Source: an uncultured Bacteroidales bacterium (GTDB lineage Bacteria; Bacteroidota; Bacteroidia; Bacteroidales; UBA4417). From it: a stretch of DNA of 38,437 nucleotides. The position numbers were made by a program, and so were the translations under genes. Under the pieces are notes generated by a model. The model had not been told where the DNA came from. It worked only from the letters and a program-made list of their open reading frames with translations, and did no database searches. Shown one piece after another: positions 32,695 to 38,437 of this stretch (its first letter is position 1; every line of letters starts with the position of its first letter). The stretch is taken from assembly GCA_903946925.1 (NCBI GenBank), contig CAJAXK010000309.1:1-38437 (forward strand). Direction: 5' to 3'.

Positions 32695-35619
32695 ATGGTT
32701 AAAATGCTGAAAATAAACACTATGGTTTTTAAAGCAATAACGTCAATCGTGGTTTTTTGGTGTTTGGCGTTAAACAGCATTACGGTACATGCGCAGCAGC
32801 CAATGTATGGATTGCCCGGGATAAGGAATTTCACCCGCCCCGAATACAAAGGCGGCATCCAAAGCTGGTCGTTTACCGAAACCGAAAATGGGCTTTCCTA
32901 TTTCGCCAACAACAGTGGCTTGCTCGAATACGATGGCTCAACATGGAAACTATACCAATCGGTAAAAGCTGTCAACAGGGTTGTGTGTGCCGATGGAAAC
33001 AGGGTTTATGTAGGTGCTTTCAATGATTTTGGGTATTATGAAGAAAACGAAAGGGGAACTTTAAACTACCATTCCCTCACGCATTTGGTAAAAGGGAAAA
33101 TTGGTGATTTTGATGAAATATGGCGTATCCATAAAACCAGTTTCGGGATTGTTTTCCAATCGTTTAAAGCAATTTTTATTTTCAAGGATGGTAAAATACA
33201 AGTAGTTACGCCCCGATCGGGCTTTCATCTTTCATATTATGTTAACGGCATCTTATGGGTTTACGACGAAGAAGAAGGGTTGATGAAATACTGCAATGGC
33301 AAGCTATGCCCGCTGCCCGGAGGGGAATTTTTTGTGGGAACCAATATCTGGGCAATACTACCATTGAACGACAATGAAATATTGATTGGAACCAGCAAAA
33401 AAGGCATGTTCCGATACAAAGGATCCAAAGTAAGCCCGTGGGAGCCCAAAATTAACGAGCAATTAAAGAAATATCAGCTTTATTCGGCTATACGGTTGAA
33501 AGACAACTATTTCGCATTCGGCACAATACAAAACGGCATAATTGTAACCGACACCATGGGCAACCTGGTTTTCGGGATGAACAAAGAACGCGGTATGCAG
33601 AACAATACCGTTTTAGGCATTGGGCAAGACTACAAAGGAAACATTTGGCTATGCCTCGATAGCGGGATTACGATGATTGAATTCAATTCGCCGATTTCGT
33701 ATTTTCAAAACTACTTTGATATTGGGACGGGATATGCTTCAGTAAAATTTGGCGATAATATTTACCTGGGCACCAACCAGGGTCTTTTCTATATCAAATT
33801 AAACGATTTTAGTAATCCTTCGAAGACAAAGTCTGACTTTAAATTGATTGAAGGCACCGAAGGGCAGGTTTGGAACCTTTCGATGATTGACAATACCTTG
33901 TTTTGTGGGCACAATAATGGGGTATATCAGGTGATGGGCGACCATGCCATAAAAATATCTTCGATACCCGGAACCTGGAATTTGCTGAAAATCAACCATA
34001 CAGGTTTTATCTTGGTTGGTTCCTACACAGGTTTATCAATTTTAGAGAACCGTGGCGGTTTATGGCAATTAAGAAATAGGATCAAAGGGTTTACAGAGTC
34101 GTCGCGGTTTGTTCAATACGACCAAAAGGGCGATATATGGGTGAGCCAAACATATAAAGGTATTTTCAGGCTTAAACCCGATAGTTCGTGGAAGAATATA
34201 TTGGATACAAAACTTTATACGTCAAAAAACGGCTTGCCTTCCGAGCAATCGAATTTATTGTTCAGTATCCAGTCCGAAATATTGTTGGCTACCAAGAAAG
34301 GCATATATGCCTTCAACTATAAAACCGGGAAGTTTGAGAAAAAGTCGAAATTCGCACCCTATTTCAACAACGACCCTTGGATTGATTACCTGTATCAGGA
34401 TTCGGAGCAGAATATTTGGTTTTCAGCCGACAAGCAATTGGGGGTTTTGCGCTTGCAGGAAGATGGTTCGTATAAAAAGATCACAACGCCTTTGCTCAAA
34501 CTCACCAACCTTATCCTCCCATCCTTCGAAAACATTCAGGAATTGGATCAGGATAATGTGCTAATAGGGATTGAAGGGGGGTTTGCAAGTTACATTTCGA
34601 AAAACAAGAAGGATTTTTCTAAACAGTTTACTCTCTTTATCAGCGATTTCAGGTCGCGTGATACAGCAGAAGGGATATATAGGTTTAACAGCAAAAACGA
34701 AAACCAAGCCCTCGTGCCCGCTTTTAGGTTCAAAAACAATGCTATTTCAATTTCATTTGCTGCTAACAATTTCGAGTCGGACGAAACAGGTTTTCAATAC
34801 AAGCTATCAGGTTTTGATGCCGAATGGTCGGAATGGACCACACTTAGAATAAAAGAATATACCAACCTGCCATCGGGCCGATATACGTTTTTGCTCCGTG
34901 CCCGCAGCAGCGACCATGCCAATCCTATCGAAATAGCCTACAAATTCGTTGTTAAGGCACCATGGTACCGTACAACTTTGGCCATGATTGTTTACATTTT
35001 CCTGTTCATGCTTTCAATTTATTATGTCAAACGTTATTTATCGTTCAGGATTGAGAAGTCGCGCATTGCCGAAAAACAGAAACAAAAAGAAAAATACCTT
35101 AGCCGTGAGCAAAAGCTAAAAGAAGAAGCCCTGATTACCGAAAAAGAAATTGAGCACCTCCGAAACGAGGCTTTACGCACCGAAATGATACATAAAGAAA
35201 AAGAGCTGGCCAATTCGACCATGCTTTTGATCAAAAAAAATGACATACTCAACAAACTTCGGACTGATTTGCATGGGGTTAGTACCACCATGGACAATAC
35301 TCAATCTAAAACAAGTATCAACAGCCTGATAAAACGTATTGATAAAGAAATTGACAACGAAAAACAGTGGAAGGTTTTTAATATGCATATTGAGCAGGTT
35401 TATGAAGATCTGTTCAAAAAACTCAAAAACAACTATCCCGACCTTTCTCCGCGCGAGTTAAGTTTATGTGCTTACCTCAGGATGAACATTTCGAGCAAGG
35501 AAATTGCAACCCTTATGAATATTAGTGCCCGTGGCGTTGAAATAAGCCGTTACAGGATCAGGAAAAAACTTAGGTTGGATCGCGAGGCCAACCTTACCGA
35601 ATTTATGATAAACCTTTAA
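32695..35619 (+). CDS. Membrane-spanning sensor/regulator: Reg_prop propeller, Y_Y_Y domain and LuxR-type HTH
   Basis: 974 residues. Signal sequence (about 34 residues, ending V-H-A-Q); then a periplasmic sensor to about residue 670 made of beta-propeller strands with Reg_prop-like motifs (N-G-L-S-Y-F-A-N-N-S-G-L-L-E-Y-D-G, G-N-I-W-L-C-L-D-S-G-I-T, Q-N-I-W-F-S-A-D). A Y_Y_Y domain follows (about 680-745; Y-K-L-S-G-F-D-A-E-W and L-P-S-G-R-Y-T-F). There is one membrane segment at about 757-778, a cytosolic coiled coil (about 780-900, K/E-rich) and a C-terminal LuxR-like HTH (about 914-972; L-S-P-R-E-L-S-L-C-A-Y-L-R and S-S-K-E-I-A-T-L-M-N-I-S). No kinase or receiver is present, so the DNA-binding part is tied to the sensor in one chain. 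Such proteins control carbohydrate or secreted-protein genes; the adjacent repeat protein is the natural target. Confidence 0.9.
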   Translation: MVKMLKINTMVFKAITSIVVFWCLALNSITVHAQQPMYGLPGIRNFTRPEYKGGIQSWSFTETENGLSYFANNSGLLEYDGSTWKLYQSVKAVNRVVCADGNRVYVGAFNDFGYYEENERGTLNYHSLTHLVKGKIGDFDEIWRIHKTSFGIVFQSFKAIFIFKDGKIQVVTPRSGFHLSYYVNGILWVYDEEEGLMKYCNGKLCPLPGGEFFVGTNIWAILPLNDNEILIGTSKKGMFRYKGSKVSPWEPKINEQLKKYQLYSAIRLKDNYFAFGTIQNGIIVTDTMGNLVFGMNKERGMQNNTVLGIGQDYKGNIWLCLDSGITMIEFNSPISYFQNYFDIGTGYASVKFGDNIYLGTNQGLFYIKLNDFSNPSKTKSDFKLIEGTEGQVWNLSMIDNTLFCGHNNGVYQVMGDHAIKISSIPGTWNLLKINHTGFILVGSYTGLSILENRGGLWQLRNRIKGFTESSRFVQYDQKGDIWVSQTYKGIFRLKPDSSWKNILDTKLYTSKNGLPSEQSNLLFSIQSEILLATKKGIYAFNYKTGKFEKKSKFAPYFNNDPWIDYLYQDSEQNIWFSADKQLGVLRLQEDGSYKKITTPLLKLTNLILPSFENIQELDQDNVLIGIEGGFASYISKNKKDFSKQFTLFISDFRSRDTAEGIYRFNSKNENQALVPAFRFKNNAISISFAANNFESDETGFQYKLSGFDAEWSEWTTLRIKEYTNLPSGRYTFLLRARSSDHANPIEIAYKFVVKAPWYRTTLAMIVYIFLFMLSIYYVKRYLSFRIEKSRIAEKQKQKEKYLSREQKLKEEALITEKEIEHLRNEALRTEMIHKEKELANSTMLLIKKNDILNKLRTDLHGVSTTMDNTQSKTSINSLIKRIDKEIDNEKQWKVFNMHIEQVYEDLFKKLKNNYPDLSPRELSLCAYLRMNISSKEIATLMNISARGVEISRYRIRKKLRLDREANLTEFMINL

Positions 35620-35652
35620 ATGGGGGTTGGACCTAACTTATAAAGAAGATAA

Positions 35653-36012
35653 GGTCAAAGTGCAAAAGTCAAAGGGCAAAGTGCAAAGGTGATGAATTGA
35701 ACCTGTAGAAATTTCAAAGTTTGAACATTGAGTTCACTCCGAAAACCCCAAAAATGAAGAAACGCCACTAAGGCACTATGATACAAAGGTTCACAAAGAC
35801 TTATTAATCAATACTATATACTTAGTGAAACTTAGGCGCTTTGTGCCTTTGTGGCAAAAAATAGACTTTTCGGAGCGGACTCAACAATGATGTAAACACA
35901 AAAAAATAGTGGAATTGAAAGTGGCGGAATTATTTTGAAATATTGTTATGAAATACAAATATTGTTGGTGAGGCACCTTTGACTTTTGCCTTTTAACTTT
36001 TGCCTTTTGACC
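35653..36012. repeat. Inverted pair of 7-bp-unit arrays
   Basis: The left array 35653-35691 consists of 7-bp units (GGTCAAA, GTGCAAA, AGTCAAA, GGGCAAA, GTGCAAA, then GGTG). The right array 35974-36012 is its inverted counterpart (CACC, TTTGACT, TTTGCCT, TTTAACT, TTTGCCT, TTTGACC). By eye 32 of 39 positions agree between the left array and the reverse complement of the right, without gaps. The enclosed 282 bp hold copy 2 of the ~150-bp palindromic element and no gene. Confidence 0.82.
35730..35882. repeat. ~150-bp palindromic dispersed element, copy 2
   Basis: The left end GAGTTCACTCCGAAAA (35730-35745) and right end TTTTCGGAGCGGACTC (35867-35882) are inverted repeats matching the ends of copy 1 at 16477-16626. 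The interior shares TGCCTTTGTGGCAAAAA and a run corresponding to AATCA-CTATA with copy 1. The inner arms CCACTAAGGCAC and GTGCCTTTGTGG are also roughly complementary. No coding capacity. Confidence 0.78.
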
Positions 36013-36232
36013 TATATCCTAAACGGCATTTGAACATTTTTGTTCTAAAGAAACATCATCTTAGCGAAGCGACCTTATTCGCTCATTTAAAGTATTCAAG
36101 GAGCAATACTTTGAAAGATTATTTACTAAGTATCCAGAATTTGGGGTGTTAAAAATGAACCAATTATATAATTTCAATTTAACAAAGAATTAATCTTTTG
36201 TATCTTGGTATTTGTTGATTGTTAATTTCATG

Positions 36233-36314
36233 TATCTGATATACAGATATATAAATTAGCTTTGATGTAATATTGATGTAGTTTCAAGTATGAGTTTGTT
36301 GTATATTTGATGCA
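36233..36314 (+). promoter_or_regulatory. Candidate operator: dyad plus three phased direct repeats
   Basis: A perfect dyad, TATCTG / CAGATA with ATATA between (36233-36249), is followed by TTGATGTA (36262-36269), TTGATGTA (36273-36280) and TTGATGCA (36307-36314). The starts are 11 and 34 bp apart, about one and three helical turns, and the last ends 32 bp before the -7 box. This suits a DNA-binding regulator such as the LuxR-type protein encoded upstream. Binding is inferred. Confidence 0.4.
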
Positions 36315-36346
36315 ACGGTTTATTTTATTTCGCGGTGGTGTTAAAT

Positions 36347-36354
36347 TATGTTTG
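36347..36354 (+). promoter_or_regulatory. -7 promoter box of the repeat-protein gene
   Basis: TATGTTTG fits TAnnTTTG and ends 43 bp before ATG 36398. The -33 position (about 36323) reads TTTTA rather than TTTG, which would suit an activator-dependent promoter. Confidence 0.55.
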
Positions 36355-36397
36355 CACTTTGAAACCCAATTATTAACCTTTAATCAAATTGAACACT

Positions 36398-38437
36398 ATG
36401 AAAAAACAATTACTAACCATCTCCCTCAGTTTATTACTTGTGGCGTTTGGTTTCGGGCAAGCGTTAAACTTGCCTGTAAATTTTGAGAACGCAACACCGA
36501 ACTATTATGGTTTGACCGATTTTGGAGGCAACTCATCCGAATTGGTTGTTGACCCGACCAATGCCAGCAACCACGTTGTAAAAACCATTAAAACCGCCGG
36601 TGCCGAAACATGGGCAGGAACAACCGTAGGCGGAACCACAGGATTTGCCACACCAATCCCATTCGCAGCCGGATCAACCAGCATGAGCGTAAGGGTTTGG
36701 TCGCCAACAGCAGGTACACCAATCCGCTTGAAAGTCGAAAACTCGGGCAACGCCGGCATCACCGTTGAAACCGAAGCACTCACAACAGCAGCATCCACAT
36801 GGGAAACCTTGGTTTTCAATTTCAGCAACCAAGCACCGGGAACGGCTGCGCTCAACCTTGCAAATTCGTACAACAAAGCATCCATTTTCTTCAATTTTGG
36901 AACAACCGGCGCAGCAGCAGGGGAGAAGACCTATTATTGGGACGATATGGAGTTTTTAGCAGGCCCACCGCCAACAGGCTTAAACCTTCCTGTAAATTTT
37001 GAAAACCCAACACCTGATTACTACGGCCTTACCGATTTTGGCGGCAACTCATCCGAATTAGTTATTGACCCGACCAACGCAAGCAACCATGTTGTAAAAA
37101 CCATTAAAACCACCAGTGCCGAAACATGGGCAGGTACAACCGTAGGCGGGACAACAGGTTTTGCCACTCCAATCCCATTTGCAGCCGGATCCACCAGCAT
37201 GAGCGTAAGGGTTTGGTCACCAACAGCAGGAACGCCAATCCGTTTGAAAGTCGAAAACTCAGGCAATGCCGGCATCACCGTTGAGACCGAAGCCCTCACC
37301 ACCGCAGCATCTACATGGGAAACCTTGGTTTTCAACTTTAGCAACCAAGCACCGGGAACGGCTGCCCTCAACCTTGCAAATTCGTACAACAAAGCTTCCA
37401 TCTTCTTCAATTTTGGCACAACTGGCGCAGCAGCCGGGGAAAAAACCTATTATTGGGACGATATGGAATTTTTAGCTGGCCCACCACCAACAGGCTTAAA
37501 CCTTCCGGTAAATTTCGAGAACCCTACACCTGATTATTACGGCCTCACCGATTTTGGAGGCAACTCATCCGAATTGGTTATTGACCCGACCAATGCCAGC
37601 AACCACGTTGTAAAAACCATTAAAACCGCCGGTGCCGAAACATGGGCAGGTACAACCGTTGGCGGAACCACAGGTTTTGCCACGCCAATCCCATTTGCAG
37701 CCGGGTCAACCAGCATGAGCGTAAGGGTTTGGTCGCCAACAGCAGGCACTCCAATCCGTTTGAAAGTCGAAAACTCTGGCAACGCCGGCATCACCGTTGA
37801 AACCGAAGCCCTCACAACCGCAGCATCCACATGGGAAACCTTGGTTTTCAACTTTAGTAACCAAGCACCCGGCACTGCCGCACTCAACCTTGCAAATTCG
37901 TACAACAAAGCATCCATTTTCTTCAATTTTGGAACAACCGGCGCAGCAGCAGGGGAGAAGACCTATTATTGGGACGATATGGAATTTTTGGCAGGCCCAC
38001 CGCCAACTGGTTTAAACCTTCCGGTAAATTTCGAGAATCCAACACCTGATTACTACGGCCTTACCGATTTTGGAGGTAACTCATCCGAATTGGTTGTTGA
38101 CCCGACCAATGCCAGCAACCACGTTGTAAAAACCATTAAAACCGCCGGTGCCGAAACTTGGGCTGGTACAACCGTTGGCGGAACCACAGGTTTTGCCACT
38201 CCAATACCTTTCGCAGCCGGATCCACCAGCATGAGCGTAAGGGTTTGGTCGCCAACAGCAGGCACACCAATCCGTTTGAAGGTAGAAAACTCTGGCAACG
38301 CCGGCATCACCGTTGAAACCGAAGCACTCACAACAGCAGCATCCACATGGGAAACCTTGGTTTTCAATTTCAGCAACCAAGCACCGGGAACGGCTGCGCT
38401 CAACCTTGCAAATTCGTACAACAAAGCCTCCATCTTC
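36398..38437 (+). CDS. Secreted protein of tandem 172-residue jelly-roll-like repeats (3' truncated by window)
   Basis: Open from ATG 36398 to the window end, 680 codons with no stop, so the gene continues. The signal peptide (K-K-Q-L-L-T-I-S-L-S-L-L-L-V-A-F-G-F-G-Q) ends at residue 21. Then come repeats of exactly 516 bp (172 residues): 36464-36979, 36980-37495, 37496-38011 and 38012 to the end (142 residues seen). Each begins L-N-L-P-V-N-F-E-N and ends Y-Y-W-D-D-M-E-F-L with a P-P-P-T-G linker. The pattern (D-F-G-G-N near the start, A-E-T-W-A-G-T-T, V-R-V-W-S-P-x-A-G-T-P-I-R-L-K-V-E-N) is that of carbohydrate-binding-like beta-sandwich domains common in secreted Bacteroidota proteins, often with a type IX sorting tail; any such tail is beyond the window. 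Probably a surface glycan-binding protein or adhesin, controlled by the upstream sensor. Confidence 0.88.
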   Translation, partial: MKKQLLTISLSLLLVAFGFGQALNLPVNFENATPNYYGLTDFGGNSSELVVDPTNASNHVVKTIKTAGAETWAGTTVGGTTGFATPIPFAAGSTSMSVRVWSPTAGTPIRLKVENSGNAGITVETEALTTAASTWETLVFNFSNQAPGTAALNLANSYNKASIFFNFGTTGAAAGEKTYYWDDMEFLAGPPPTGLNLPVNFENPTPDYYGLTDFGGNSSELVIDPTNASNHVVKTIKTTSAETWAGTTVGGTTGFATPIPFAAGSTSMSVRVWSPTAGTPIRLKVENSGNAGITVETEALTTAASTWETLVFNFSNQAPGTAALNLANSYNKASIFFNFGTTGAAAGEKTYYWDDMEFLAGPPPTGLNLPVNFENPTPDYYGLTDFGGNSSELVIDPTNASNHVVKTIKTAGAETWAGTTVGGTTGFATPIPFAAGSTSMSVRVWSPTAGTPIRLKVENSGNAGITVETEALTTAASTWETLVFNFSNQAPGTAALNLANSYNKASIFFNFGTTGAAAGEKTYYWDDMEFLAGPPPTGLNLPVNFENPTPDYYGLTDFGGNSSELVVDPTNASNHVVKTIKTAGAETWAGTTVGGTTGFATPIPFAAGSTSMSVRVWSPTAGTPIRLKVENSGNAGITVETEALTTAASTWETLVFNFSNQAPGTAALNLANSYNKASIF
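36464..38437 (+). repeat. Coding tandem repeat, 516-bp period, at least 3.8 copies
   Basis: The marker ACCGATTTTGG recurs at 36515, 37031, 37547 and 38063, exactly 516 bp apart. Protein differences between copies are very few: Ala/Pro and Asn/Asp near the start of copy 1, Val/Ile before D-P-T-N, and Ala-Gly/Thr-Ser in copy 2. Many third-codon positions differ. The minus strand of each copy has a long open frame that is only a shadow. Confidence 0.95.

Noticed and set aside
36505-38433. Long minus-strand open frames of 126-132 codons in each 516-bp repeat, near-identical to one another
   Set aside because: They are antisense shadows of the plus-strand repeat gene. The plus frame has a signal peptide, a promoter and conserved protein repeats with synonymous drift.
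36398-38437. Assembly artefact explaining the tandem repeats
   Set aside because: Copies differ at many third-codon positions and a few residues, so they are distinct copies, although the true total number cannot be known from this window.

Overview
The window looks like a piece of a Bacteroidota chromosome, probably Bacteroidales/Marinilabiliales. The evidence is the moderate A+T content, A-rich leaders without Shine-Dalgarno sites, promoters of the TTTG-N19-TAnnTTTG type, many lipoproteins and exported proteins with '-FSQ'/'-AQ' cleavage sites, a Reg_prop/Y_Y_Y sensor, a four-helix-bundle (S23-like) gene, and a secreted protein built of jelly-roll-like repeats. I see no rRNA, tRNA, CRISPR array or transposase gene.

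Layout. 1-2240: end of a Gfo/Idh/MocA oxidoreductase and a DUF1080 (3-keto-glycoside hydrolase type) lipoprotein, separated by a four-helix-bundle gene enclosed in inverted arrays of 8-bp units. 2458-7132 (minus): a four-gene operon of AI-2E-type permease, EmrA/HlyD membrane fusion protein, DUF2955-like membrane protein and NodT/OprM outer-membrane factor, with a good promoter at 7160-7189. 7521-7727: a half-length response-regulator receiver. 7874-15597: a C4-dicarboxylate/asparagine block of DcuB, an aspartase with a signal peptide, type II asparaginase, an outer-membrane porin, a DASS/SLC13 transporter and the decayed tail of a malic enzyme. 15718-20318: envelope and membrane proteins (DUF4136-like lipoprotein, DUF2490-like protein, a small exported protein, a second AI-2E permease, a K+ channel-like protein). 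20627-26390: a complete RND efflux operon (MFP, AcrB-like pump, outer-membrane factor), followed by an NTF2-like lipoprotein. 27229-31890: exported and lipoprotein genes, mostly single units. 32695-35619: a membrane-tethered sensor/LuxR-type regulator. 36398-end: a secreted protein of near-identical 172-residue repeats that runs off the window without a stop.

How the genes fit together. The most coherent module is 7874-13143. Asparaginase and aspartase both carry signal peptides, so Asn -> Asp -> fumarate + ammonia could run in the periplasm. The porin would admit substrate, and DcuB could exchange the fumarate for succinate made by fumarate respiration. The DASS transporter and malic enzyme remnant fit the same C4-acid theme. 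The 3' end pairs a one-protein transmembrane regulator with a repeat-rich secreted protein whose upstream region carries phased TTGATGYA direct repeats, a candidate operator.

A second theme is non-coding. Several intergenic regions hold tracts of 7-, 8- or 9-bp units, some in inverted pairs, and a ~150-bp palindromic element occurs twice. These are likely small dispersed elements. One inverted pair encloses the four-helix-bundle gene and splits what looks like an old oxidoreductase-DUF1080 pair.
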